Positions 34,490 through 45,517 of a DNA stretch of 64,000 bases are shown piece after piece; positions within the stretch are counted from its first letter, which is position 1; the number at the start of each line of letters is the position of its first letter. A program made the translations under genes and the position numbers. Source of the stretch: Cryptomeria japonica (Eukaryota > Streptophyta > Pinopsida > Cupressales > Cupressaceae); assembly GCF_030272615.1 (NCBI RefSeq), contig NC_081413.1, forward strand, positions 160,454,849 through 160,518,848, given 5' to 3'. Below the pieces are notes generated by a model. The model saw only the letters and a program-made list of their open reading frames with translations. It did no database searches and was not told the DNA's origin.

Positions 34490-34976
34490 AGGACATGATA
34501 TGACGTCTAACAACACCTAAGGGGTCATACGACACAATATGACCCCTTAGAATACAATATGACCCATAACAACACCTAAGGGGTCATATGGCGTCCTAAG
34601 GGGTCACAAGATACCACATCACCCCTTATGACACAACATAACCTCTAACAATACCTAAGGGGTCATATAACACAATATGATCCATAACGACACCTAAGGG
34701 GTCATATGGTGTCCTAAGGGGTCACATGATACCACATGACCCCTAAGGACAACATACATCCCATAACGACACTTAAGGGGTCATATGGTATCCTAAGGGC
34801 TCATATGACACAATATGACCCATATCAACACCTAAGGGGTCATACGATGTATTAAGGGGTCACAGGATACCACATGGCCCCTTAGGACATGATATGACCT
34901 CTAATGACTCCTAAGGGGTCATATGGTATCCTAAGGGGTCATATGACACAATATGACCCATAAAAACACCTAAAGG
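34490..34976. repeat. Palindromic minisatellite, right part
   Basis: Same CTAAGGGGTCATATG / complement units as 29054-30060, separated only by L1. It ends at the LTR of element E. Confidence 0.9.
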
Positions 34977-34981
34977 TTCAT

Positions 34982-36162
34982 TGTTGGCCATTTAGTGGAA
35001 TTGATTATGTGTTGCATTGATATTTTGTCATTGATGACAACACTAGTTGTTTGGATGCTTTACCGGCACCCTTCTGGTCCCGATAGGTTGAGTGGTTTTT
35101 GGTTAACTTGGATCCAACATGATCTGGTGAACTCGGGTATAATGTGGTGATGGAATTGGCTTGTTCATAATATACTCATATTTGGTCAGTTGGTTTTGGT
35201 CTATTGATTAGATGCTATCCTCCTTACACAAAAGATTGGTTTCTGGTTTCGGCGAGGGTTTCATCGATAGATCTTTTGGTGGAGATATTTAATGAATTGC
35301 ATAAGTGGTGTTGGTGCAGCTTCTGATAGATTTTTAGGATGCTATTGGTAATCTTGTTCGAGACTTGGGATTTGGAGATCATTGCTGAAGAGGGTGGACC
35401 TGTACTTGGTCCTAGTTGATCTAGGTTATGGACCGACATTAATGTAACACGTGGACATGAATTATTGTTGTATTTTTGTGATGTCTTTTGTTTTAGTCTA
35501 AGGCCAAAATAGTTTGTAATGATGTAATCGGTTTATTGTCTGGTAGCCGACCTTATTGTTTATGGTCAAGGGTTTGTATAAATAAGATGTAAGATCTCAT
35601 TGTAGATCATCATGGTTTTTGTAAGAGATCATGGTCAAGGAATGTAATATGTGAATATGTAATATCATTCAGACAAAGGAGTTAGTCGATCAATAGAGAT
35701 TGAATTGTATTTCTAAGGGGATTTATTCCTCTAGTATTGAGTTTAACCAGAACTGTACTTAGGCATAGGAGATGCTATATTTTGCAGTTCACCACTTCTC
35801 TGCATTGTAGTCTAGATTTGTATGTAGTCAGTGAGACTCCTTTCATGATGAGCATTGTGCTCTAGGTTGTTGTCCTTCCTACAAGTGCAAGCCCCTTCAT
35901 TGTAAATTCACATACTTATTGCGAAAATATTATCTGATTGTGGGTAGGCTTCTCACCATGGTTTTTCCCTTTACCAGGTTTTCTATGTACAAATCTTGGT
36001 GTTGTGTGGATGGATTTTATTCTACGATTATTGTTTATGCTTAATTGGATTAACTTCTATTTTAGTATCATTGTTTTGAATTGATAATGCTTTGGGTAAT
36101 CTATGATAACTGATTCACCCCCCCCCTCTTAGTTGTTTTCTAGTTATATGAACTGTCTAACA
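34982..36162 (+). mobile_element. 5' LTR of copia E
   Basis: 1181 bp from TGTTGGCCATTTAG to CTGTCTAACA, followed by a canonical primer site. TATA box TATAAATA at 35577-35584. Same family as solo LTR D2. Candidate left target sequence TTCAT (34977-34981); the right partner is lost because the element is truncated. Confidence 0.9.
35577..35584 (+). promoter_or_regulatory. TATA box in E LTR
   Basis: TATAAATA about 595 nt into the LTR, upstream of the AAGATGTAAG stretch. Confidence 0.55.
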
Positions 36163-36165
36163 ATT

Positions 36166-36177
36166 GGTATCAGAGCT
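36166..36177 (+). promoter_or_regulatory. Primer-binding site of copia E
   Basis: TGGTATCAGAGC a few nt after the LTR, complementary to initiator tRNA-Met. Confidence 0.93.
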
Positions 36178-36220
36178 TTGGTCCTCTCTGTAGAAAGCTT
36201 AACCTTTTCACGAAGATCCT

Positions 36221-37165
36221 ATGGTGACTAACAGTTCAAGTTCATCTAGTTCTTCTGGAGCTATTTTTCAAAGGGATATATCAAGGCTTGAAGGAAAACA
36301 TTTTATAGTATTGATGATTTGGATGGAGACTCATCTGAGATGTCTTGGCAAGGAGATTTGGGAGATCACACAGAATGGTGTCACACCCTTTAATGTGGGA
36401 TTTGGCAATCCTCCTCCAACAAACCTAGACAAGGAGCTTGAGAATGATTGTAGAGCAAGAGAAGCCCTCTTGTGTGCACTTTCTGATCAACAAATTATGG
36501 GATTAATAGACAAATCATCTGGAAGGGCTATATGGAATAAATTGTAGACACTTAATGAAGGTGACCCTACAATGAAGATTGCTAAACTTGATGGTTACTA
36601 AGTGAGATATGAAAATCTGAAAAGAAGATGAAAGGATTACTACATTCATGGAAAGAGTAAATGAGATTGTTATGGGAATTCAATGTTGTGGTGGAACTTT
36701 GAGCGAAGATGAGATTGTTTCGAAAGACCTAAGAGCCCTACCACTAGCTTACAAAATGAAGGCTACTACTATCAATGAGTTGAGAACAATGGCTAATACA
36801 TCTATCAACAAAGATACTATGGTTGGGAAAATATCTTCTTTTGAGCTTGAGGAATTTGGACCTTCTGAAGCTGTGAAAACTGAACCTACTTTTCATGCAT
36901 CTAAATCTACAATTGGTAAGCAAGATTCAAGAGTTTTATATGCAAAAGAACTAGAAGATATGAAGAGATAAGATGAAGAGTTCGAGCAACTTGAGGCACT
37001 ATTTGCTACAAGAGCACTAAAAGGACTAGTAGGAAGTAAGTATGAAGGAAATGCACCTTTTAAATGTTTTACATGTAATAAGATTGGTCATTTTGTATCT
37101 ATATGTCCTGAAAGGAATTTGATATTTGAAGAAAGAGTTAAGAGATCATTTAAGCCTAATTAGAA
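36221..37165 (+). pseudogene. Copia E gag
   Basis: Capsid/nucleocapsid protein. Starts MVTNSSSSSSSSG; the UBN2-type gag region includes LKR-like helices and ends in one zinc knuckle CFTCNKIGHFVSIC (about 37057-37100). A stop at 36545 and a frameshift before 36648 split it; further stops at 36969 and 37163. Serine-rich start and spacing to the protease are typical of copia gag. Confidence 0.85.
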
Positions 37166-37680
37166 CAAATTTGGATTCAATAAAAACAAACTATGCTACA
37201 TAGAAGATGAGGAAGGAATTACTGATTCAGATGATGAACCAATAGAAGACTCTGCTAGGGGATCCGACAATGGGAAAGAATGGGTATTCTTGGCTATCAA
37301 GGAAGATGATCCGACATTGGAAGAGAGTGTACCTAAGGAGAAGGCACTTTCTGCTAAAATTGAGGATAAGGATGAATGGGTAATTGACAGTGGTTGTTCA
37401 CATCATATGGCTGGAGATAAAGGAAAGTTTTTTGTCTTTGCAAGAAATTGATGGTGGATTAGTTAGATCTAGAGATGACAAGGAATGTATGATTAAGGGA
37501 AAAGGAATTATATCATTGCATGGTCAGAACAATACTAAGAATGTTTATTATGTTGAAGGTTTGAAGAATAATCTTTTGAGTGTAGGACAATTGGTAGGTA
37601 AGAGATTTCAATTACAATTCAAGGATAGAAAATACATAATCATTAACACATCTGGCTTGGAGATTGCAACTGGTACATAG
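37166..37680 (+). pseudogene. Copia E protease
   Basis: Aspartic protease that would mature the polyprotein. WVIDSGCSHHMAGDKGKF carries the intact DSG catalytic motif (IDSG at 37383-37394), but the frame shifts just after it. The rest (DDKECMIKGKGIISLHG, NVYYVEGLKNNLLSVGQL) is in another frame to 37680. Both blocks are standard copia protease sequence. Confidence 0.88.
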
Positions 37681-37737
37681 ACAAAAGGTAACATATTTCA
37701 TTTGAACTTTGGTGAGAAGGCACATTTGATTACATAG

Positions 37738-38677
37738 ATTGATGAAATTTGGTTATGGCATAAAAGGTTATCTCATGTAAATTTTGATTGCATTATGAAG
37801 ATCAGTTCAACTAAGGCTATTAGAGATATACATAAGATTATGAAGCCCCATAATCTAGTATGTAAAGAATGTCAAATGGGTAAACAGGTCAGAACCTCTT
37901 TTAGGAGTATACAAGATAAATCAAATGATGTTCTTGGTCTTATTCATACTGATCTGTGTGGCCCTGCTAGAGTTAAAAGTTTTCATGGTGATAGATATTT
38001 CATGCTAATAATTGATGATTATTCTAGAATGATGTGGATTACTTTTTTGAGAGAAAAATCTGAATCATTTGAAAAGTTTAAAATATTTAAGGCTAAAGTG
38101 GAAATTGAGATAGGATTGAAGATTAAATATTTGAGATTAGATCATGGTGGAGAATTCACATCGAGTGAATTTAATAACTTTTGTGACAAGCATGGTAGTA
38201 GAAGACAATTTTCTACTCCCTGGACACCTTAGCATAATGGAGTTGTGGAAAGGAAAAATAGAACTATCTTGGATGCTGCTAGAACAATGATGATGGAAAA
38301 ACATCTACCTCATATCTATTGGAGAGAAGCAGTTAGTACAATGGTTTATACATTTCACAAATTACATATCAAAGGAGAACATGGTAAGACACCTTATGAA
38401 TTATGGTTTTGCAATACACCTATAGTTAAGTATTTCAGAATCTTTGGTAGTAAATGTTATATCAGGAGAAATGATGCTATTGGGAAATTGGATCCTAGAA
38501 GTGATGAAGACATATTTCTTGGTTATTCTAATGAAACCAAAGCATATAGATGCTATAACAAGAGATTGCAGAAAATAGTGGAGAGTGCTGATGTCAAGGT
38601 AGATGAGCTGAGCAAAAGTCAAATCATAATTTATGAGAAGGAACTGGTAGTGGAAATGATTATATCTCAACCGGTAG
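37738..38677 (+). pseudogene. Copia E integrase
   Basis: Starts with the GAG-pre-integrase zinc finger (WHKRLSHVN ... CKECQMGKQ), then the core: HTDLCGPARVKSF (first Asp), YLRLDHGGEFTS (second Asp, His in place of the usual Asn) and, after a TAG at 38230, NGVVERKNRT (Glu). The C-terminal FGSKCYIRRND and DIFLGYSNETKAYRCYN blocks follow. The frame stops at about 38686, directly at the start of another LTR (38678), so RT and RNase H are missing. Confidence 0.9.
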
Positions 38678-38882
38678 TGTTGGCTTGATGATAATTGTAA
38701 TGCATTCATCACTTGTTGTCATTGATGAAACATTCTCACACACATATATGATTACATTGACTACTGGTATAACTTCAATTCATTTTTACTACCAACCGGT
38801 ATGTTTAAGGTCCATCCCTAACTGGTACTTTGTGTCAACCCGTATGTGCCTAAGGGATAACTTGTGGTTGATGAATCAATGA
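38678..38882 (+). mobile_element. LTR 5' fragment, plus strand
   Basis: TGTTGGCTTGATGATAATTG resembles copia LTR starts, with the TTGTCATTGATG block 45 nt later as in LTRs C and E. It breaks off where the minus-strand LTR F begins. Confidence 0.55.
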
Positions 38883-40385
38883 TGAACAGTTAGTACCAAA
38901 CTGGTACTAAGAGGGGGGGGCGAATCAGTACTGATAAAAACACTTTTCCTTGAACCGGTTAGACTAAGAACCCCACACTTTGACTGGCAAGCAATAACAC
39001 TGGTCTAAACTAGATTACTACCGGTTAAGCATAGTGAAAGACATAAACTGGTAACTCAGCTTTCCACACAATCTAACATCTTATTTCCACTTCACCCATA
39101 TGCATACGCTAGTAATACTTCAACTGAAATGTAAAGACTTACTGGTTCAACATGCTTTACCACTTAACAGAGAATAACAAAGCATCACATGAAAAACATC
39201 ACACATAACACACATATTTTTCATGTGGAAACCCAACTGGAAAAAACCACGGTGGGGATGAATACCCACAAGCTATTATTTGAACCCTTTTGAAGTCTGC
39301 TTTGTTAGGAGCCTAGCCCAATTAAAGACTTTACAATAGGTTCTATTAGGAACCGACCCTTCTAAGGATCACCCGGTTAAGGGATGGCTAAAATACATGG
39401 TTAAGGGTTAAACCTGGTTAAAGTTTACCTTGTTAGAGGTTTTTTAGAACTCAATGATTTTGAGTCACTTTGTTAAAGGATTTACAGCAAGCCAGTTAAA
39501 GCTACCCTGTTAAGGGATTTTCCAATTGTTGAAGTGGTTAGAGGTCAATAGGTATTACAATGATCTGGTAACAACACTCAATGCCAATGCAGATCCACTT
39601 TAGTTCCTTCCTTCTACACTCACACTCTGCAGGTATCTATTCTCTTATCTAGTCTAGAAAGAATCACGTATCTTTGCACTTAGATACACACACAATATTT
39701 GCCAACAACCTCAACATGAAAAACAACATCAACCTTATAGGAAATAGATAGGTCGGTAGCATAAACCCTAAACCCTAAGCATTTAGGTTAAGCAATTCAG
39801 TCAGTTCAATCCTGATCGTTGATCATATTGAATTGATTACAACAGTCTTGAACAGATCTCAAGGCGTTCTCTGTCGCTCATTCTTCACCGCTTCTTGGAG
39901 GCTGATAACCCATCATGCATTCTCCACCATTTATTGAGACTTCGCACACTCCTAAGCTAGATAGGATCAATCTCCTTCATGCAAGATCCTTCATGCGTAC
40001 AAGGCTAATGTGGAAACAGAATTTGTTCTTCATTACAATGCTAACACATCACACAATGTCATCGGTTGAATCACATAGGCATAGAACACTTCAGCTAGAA
40101 ACCTTGAAGCTAAGACTACCAACCGATAGTCATACCATATGAAACCTTGATACAAAACATTCCATATACCGGTTCACATTCCAACATACCGCTTCACTTT
40201 TCACATATACCGGGTCACATTTCAACATACCGGTTCACTTGGACAGCCATACCGCTTCACTTTTTGACATATATTGGTTCTCTTGCAAGTGATTTCTTCA
40301 ATATACTAGTTCACTCTTCATCATATTGACATCAACGACAACATACAATATCATCATGTCAACATACTCTGCACATATGCCAACA
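38883..40385 (-). mobile_element. Copia F 3' LTR
   Basis: Minus-strand LTR of about 1.5 kb. Its start, TGTTGGCATATG at 40385, follows polypurine AAAGGGGGAGAT (40386-40397 complement). Its end region is AGGGGGGGGCGAATCAG near 38910. The stretch ACCGGTT/ACTGGTA recurs many times. Left border uncertain by a few bp. Confidence 0.75.
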
Positions 40386-40739
40386 ATCTCCCCCTTTGGC
40401 ATTGATGGCAATATACAAAGATATCTTTGAGCTTCACATCTTCTCCCCCAATACTGCAAATATCTTCTCTGCTTCACATCTTCTCCCCCTTTGACAACAA
40501 TGCCAAAGTGGAGGCATAGGCATCTATGTTCTACTATGTTGCTCCCCTAGGGAGTAACATCCTTCAACACACCAATCCTAAGAAAAAGATATCAATGTAA
40601 GTCCTGACTGATGTGGAGCACACACCTTTAGTTCACCTCTTGAAGGGGAAGCACCCCTAACTCACCTCTCAAATAGGTAAAGGTAGCCTTCGGTAGAGGC
40701 TTGGTGAATATGTCTGCTAACTGTTCCATTACAACTTCT
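40386..40739 (-). other. Copia F 3' noncoding region
   Basis: Purine tracts on the minus strand (AAGGGGGAGA twice) and a GCCAAAGTGGAGG stretch, typical of SIRE-like elements. No ORF. Confidence 0.6.
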
Positions 40740-41665
40740 TTGTTCTAAACCTTTTCCCTTAAGAAATGATACTTAAGCTCAAAGTGCTTGGTTCTAGAAT
40801 GTAAAACCGGATTCTTGGAGATGTTAATTACACTTGTGTTGTCACAAAATATACTTATCGATTTAGATATAGGAACTTTGAAGCCATTTAATACATGCTT
40901 CATCCAAATTGTCTGGGTGCAGTTCATAAATGCTACAACATACTCCACTTCTATTGTAGACTGAGAGATACAGCTCTATTTCTTACTCATCCATGAGACT
41001 AGTCTTCCACCAAGAAATAATGCACCACCAGTTGTGCTCTTTTGGTCATCCACATTACTAGCCCAGTCAGCATTTGTAAACAGTTTCAAGTTGAAATCAT
41101 TACTGTATGGATACCATAATCCATAGTCAATAGTTCCCTTCAGATATCTTAGAATCTGCTTGATTGCTACCAAGTGGGATTCTCTTGGGCTTTTCTAGAA
41201 CCGTGCAGCAATGCCCACTGCATGTGCAATGTCCAGTCTACTATGTACTACATAGTGCAATTTACCAATCATTGATCGGTATTCCTTCTCATTTACCAAC
41301 CCTGATTCATCCTCTTTGGATAATTTACAACCGGTCACCATCAGTGTACCAACCGGTTTGTTGTCTTCCATGCCAAAGGTCTTCAACACCTCTTTGACAT
41401 ATTTGGACTAAGTGATAAAGATTCCATCTTTCATTTGTTGAATCTGTAGTCCAATGAAGAACTTAATCTCCCCTATAAGTAACATTTCAAACTCCTTTTT
41501 CATCTCATCTGCAAAATCATGACTCATCTTGTCATCTCCTCCAGAGATTATTTCATCAACAAATACCTCACATATTAGAATCTGATCTCCTTCTGACTTC
41601 AGGTAGATATTACTATCCTCACTTGTTCTCTCAAATCCAATCTTCACAAGATGGGAGTACAAGCG
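40740..41665 (-). pseudogene. Copia F RT-RNase H
   Basis: In minus-strand order: IYLKSEGDQILICEVFVDEIISGGDD (YVDD block altered to FVDE), GEIKFFIGLQIQQMKDGIF, VGTLMVTGCKLSKEDES, YRSMIGKLHYVVHSRLDIAHAV, ILRYLKGTIDYGLWYP, TNADWASNVDDQKSTTGGALFLGGRLVSW, IFCDNTSVINISKNPVLHSR and YHFLREKV. Split into four frames by stops and indels. Truncated at 41665 by LTR G. Same lineage as D1. Confidence 0.92.
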
Positions 41666-41672
41666 TTCATAC

Positions 41673-42729
41673 TGTAGGTCCCAGAGAAAACTAAAAGGGG
41701 AGGGGTGAATCAGTTTTCTAATAAATTCAAACCAAAAACTTATTAACCAACTTAATGCTTAATACGAGTAAGACAGTTAATTATGCCGGTAGACAGTGTT
41801 AATAGAAAATTGTTGTACTGGTAAGAATTAATGCATGAAACATAAGCACAAAGTCATCCATAACACATGACACCAATATTTGTATGTGGAAACCCTGTAA
41901 GGGAAAAAACCACGGTGGGAAACCTTACCCACAATCAGATGATACTACTGCAGATAGTAAGTGTACAAAGAGGGGTCTGCATATGTAGAAAGGCCAACAG
42001 CCTAGAACTTACTGCCAATCACAAATGGGAGTCAGACTGACTATAGTTGGATGGTTAAATCCAATGAGAATGTATTGCACAAAACAACATCTTTCAAATG
42101 CTAGATTCAGTACTGGTGTAATGCTGATATGCTTCTACAAAAACCTAACTTCACCTTCAAATGATGTCTTCGTGTATATCCCTGGTTGATCTCGCATATA
42201 CCTTTCCTTAAATCTTTTTCGCATTCCACACTTGATCTTACAAATAAGATCTTACATTTATACCATACCCTAAGACCAATTTTAGTAGGTCGGCTCTACA
42301 AGATATTACAATAAAAACATTTTACAAACAATACAATATCCAATGCAATAACCAATTGAACATGTCAGCTTAATGCATTTACAACAATAATAAATCATCT
42401 CCATAGCATGCCATGCTGATCTGGAAAAGATAAACCTACCGGTGTAACCCTAGATAACCTAGACCTATTTGCCGGTAAAAGCAAATATGCAAATAAGAGT
42501 ATACCAATGATTATTACTTCAAAATAAAGTGTCCACATGATGTCTTCAACATTACCAAGTGTCTTCCATGTCATTTCAGGTACAGGTGAACATTATATCC
42601 TGTCGGTGAACCATATACTGGTAATTGTTGCACAGTTTACTATTTGTCAGTGAATGTTGTTGGATCACCAAAGTAGATGTATTTAGTAGGTGTTGACATC
42701 AATGACAAAACCATACCAAAATACCAACA
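41673..42729 (-). mobile_element. Copia G 3' LTR
   Basis: 1057 bp, minus-strand start TGTTGGTATTTTGG at 42729 next to polypurine AAAGGGGAAGAT; other end TGTAGGTCCC at 41673. Shares the GGGGAGGGGTGAATCAG block with D1 and F. Confidence 0.8.
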
Positions 42730-43099
42730 ATCTTCCCCTTTGGCATTGATGGCAACACAAGATGGAAAAACCATCAAAGTGCCAAAACAAAAATGCCAAG
42801 TAAAAAACCAACAATCTCCATTTCTCCCCCTGGGAGTAATATGTGTTTATACCAATCTCTCATACCAATCTCTTCATACCAATCTCTCCTCAAAAAGATA
42901 ATGCATTTTTCATACATCTCTCCCTAATGTTTTTCCATATATCTCTCCCCCTTTGACATCAAATGCCAAAGTCACAAAAAGTCAAGTTCATACAAAATAC
43001 CAACCAATTCAATATACCAACTACTCCCCCTGAGAAGTAGCTTCCTCATCAAATACCAGAATAAAAGATTTGTCCATTTAATTCTGCCGATTGATGACA
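42730..43099 (-). other. Copia G 3' noncoding region
   Basis: Contains several minus-strand GGGGGAGA tracts (for example near 42825, 42950 and 43028). No ORF supported. Confidence 0.6.
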
Positions 43100-43549
43100 A
43101 TCATCAACTGTCTAAGTCTCTACCGGTGGAGGTAAGACTCCGAGCTGATCTCTGAGATACTCAAAAGTTTCCTTAGGCAAAGGTTTTGTGAAAATATCTG
43201 CAAGCTGTTCTTTAGTATTCACATAAACCAGTTTTATCTCCTTTTCTTCAACTTTTTCCCTTAGAAAATTCAGTTTGATAGAAACATGTTTTGTTTTAGA
43301 ATGTAATACTGGATTCTTAGATATATCAATTGCTGCAGTGTTATCACAATATATAGTAATAGGTTCCTTGCAGTTTACCTTTATGTCTTTCAACATTTGC
43401 TTAAGCCAGAGTACCTGTGTACAATTTGATGCTACTGCAACATATTCTCATTCTACTGTTGATAAAGATGTACAACTCTATTTCTTACTTAACCAAGAAA
43501 CTAATCTCTTTCCAAGAAAGAATGCTCCTCCAGAGCTACTTTTTCTATC
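43100..43549 (-). pseudogene. Copia G RNase H, cut by element B1
   Basis: The minus strand reads DRKSSSGGAFFLGKRLVSWL, a stop, LSTVE, YVAVASNCTQVLWLKQMLKDI, IYCDNTAAIDISKNPVLHSK, LNFLREKV and KEQLADIFTKPLPKETFEYL: the C-terminal half of copia RNase H with a nearly complete pol end. The upstream half is missing because the B1 LTR starts at 43550; 43545-43549 (CTATC) should be the left target duplication of the B composite. Confidence 0.9.
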
Positions 43550-43903
43550 TGTAGCATCGTAAATTGTACGCAGTACAATTTCACACTTAGTTTAGCACCC
43601 GCCTTGGTGCATTTTGCATTTTGCATTGCATTTCCCCTTTAGCACTTAATTAATTAAATTAATTAGGTCTAAGGTTCTATTTTATCATCTCCCATATCAT
43701 AAAGTTGGGCCCTTTCATTAAAGTGTGCCCTTTTCATTTTATTCCTCCAATACATCATTTAATCAAAAACCCTAATTAGGTCCTATTTTGAACTTAGGGG
43801 CTTGATTTCGGGGGTCAAAACATCTCGAAATCACCTGTAACTTCAGGATTCTCTCTAAAATCATCATATCCGACAGTCCTGAAAATTTGGTGAAAAGTTG
43901 TCA

Positions 43904-43934
43904 GGACCATGGCGCCCGGAGTGCAACATGGTCC
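43904..43934. repeat. 31-nt GC-rich hairpin, B LTR 1
   Basis: Perfect 8-bp arms GGACCATG and CATGGTCC around GCGCCCGGAGTGCAA. Homologues are at 50868-50898 and 56726-56756, and in A at 20459, 21083, 15257 and 21879. Confidence 0.85.
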
Positions 43935-44681
43935 CGGACATTTTTCCTGAAATTTTAGGAGCGCGATCCAATCATAAAATAAAGCTTAACCCCAAGAAAT
44001 TGGCGGGAGATTCAATCTCTAAGTCGGCCTAAAGTTGAAATTAAGACCTAGGGTTTCATACATAAGAGCTCTCTTTCTTCATTTGAAAGGATGGGAATTT
44101 TTGGTTTTTAGGGACCTTCTATGCAGCGAAAGAGAAGATTTTTGAAGACTTCAACAACATTGAACATCCTTCTATCAAGCATTTATCAATTTCATTCATC
44201 CATTTAGGGCTTGGAAGACATTGAAGAACAATAGGAGATTACCGACTGAAGATTGGCTTGTATTCCTCCCTTGAGGGTTGGGTATGATTTCATGTTGTTT
44301 TCATGTCTTTGCATAAGCTTCAATATATCCTTTATTCATGCTTTAGATCACTTTGCATCTTGATTTAGAGCATCTACATTATCATTTACAAGCAATTAGG
44401 GTTTACTTTCTAGGTTGCTCTAGTTTGCTTTCTTGCATTTTAGGACCTTGCACACACACTAGGTCTGCACACACAATACATTTTACAATACAAATTGGCT
44501 ATTCGTGGAGGTGGAAATCACCGAAGTGGGGGTTTGACTAAGGTAAAACCCTATATAGCCACCCAAACACCTTTTCAGATATAAGTGCAGGTTTCGGGAC
44601 TCGGACGACGCCGCAGGTTGCAGATCCGAGAGAAGCAGACTGAGACCGACCTTCCCACCAAATTTCAGAGCAAAAGACCAC

Positions 44682-44739
44682 GACAGGGGCGTGGGGTGCC
44701 CTGGTCCTGCCAGGACAGGGGCGCTGGGTGCCCTGGTCG
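44682..44739. repeat. 27-nt hairpin units, B LTR 1 (two)
   Basis: The better unit (44713-44739) has arms GGACAGGGGCGC and GTGCCCTGGTCG around TGG. LTRs 2 and 4 have three units, so copy number varies. Confidence 0.8.
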
Positions 44740-45183
44740 TCCTGACAGACAACATTTTCAGCATTTTTGAGAGCTTTTCCAGAGTGCAAAACAACAGTTT
44801 TCGGAGCAGTTTCAGGGGCAGATTCAGGACAGTGGCACCCGCGCCCCCGTCCCGAACATTTTCACTCAGATTTTAACTCCAAGTATGCATTTGCATTCTT
44901 GTCTTGTCCTTGTGTTTACAACTTTCCATTATTTAAGTTCAATTCTGCAATCTTGTTATTAGTTCATACTTGCATTTTGGGGTTAGGGATTGAACTTGCA
45001 TCATTTCATCTTTCAATTGCAACAAGGGAATAGAAATCCTAATAGGTATCCCGTGGCTCTCTCTTCCACAAAAAGAAGTATCCAATTGTGTGATACCTCT
45101 AGGCTCTTTCGTATTCCAAAAGTGTGTGGTTGAAAGTGAGATTAGGGCCTGTTTGCTTAGTGTCACTTTTTCTCCTACACATT

Positions 45184-45200
45184 TTGGTGAACCCGACGTG
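45184..45200 (+). promoter_or_regulatory. Putative primer-binding site of B1
   Basis: TTGGTGAACCCGACGTG, 2 nt after the LTR; identical to A1 and B3. Confidence 0.8.
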
Positions 45201-45517
45201 AACTCCAATCTTCTCTAATTCTGATTTATGTTTTCAAATTTGAGTGTTTTCAAATTCAAATTTGTATTTCAAAGTTTTAATTTCGTGCAATATTCAAAAA
45301 TTTAGAGGAAATTTTTGCTAAAACCCTAATTTTTCAATTCAAAGTTGAACTTGTGGGTAGCTTAATTGGGATCAATAATTTCAAATCTGATTTAGGAACT
45401 CATTTGAATCATAAATTTCATTTTCTAAATCTACATTCTAAGTGCTTGCATTGGTTAAAATTGAACATTTTCTTCTATTTTGCATGTGTTATCATTTGAA
45501 AGAGGAAAATTGTTGTC
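45201..45517 (+). other. B1 leader
   Basis: AT-rich noncoding leader to the ATG at 45518; includes an inverted TTTCAAATTTGAG / TTTCAAATTCAAA cluster. Nearly identical to B3 58041-58357. Confidence 0.7.

Larger units (their letters stand above)
43550..45181 (+). mobile_element. B LTR 1
   Basis: 1632 bp, TGTAGCATCG to CTCCTACACA. Contains one 31-nt hairpin (43904-43934) and two 27-nt hairpin units. Shares only its termini and hairpin modules with the A LTR. Confidence 0.92.

Noticed and set aside
29054-34976. Repeated short motif with spacers, CRISPR-like at first sight
   Set aside because: Units are degenerate, on both strands and irregular in period; the context is plant retrotransposons. 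It is a minisatellite.
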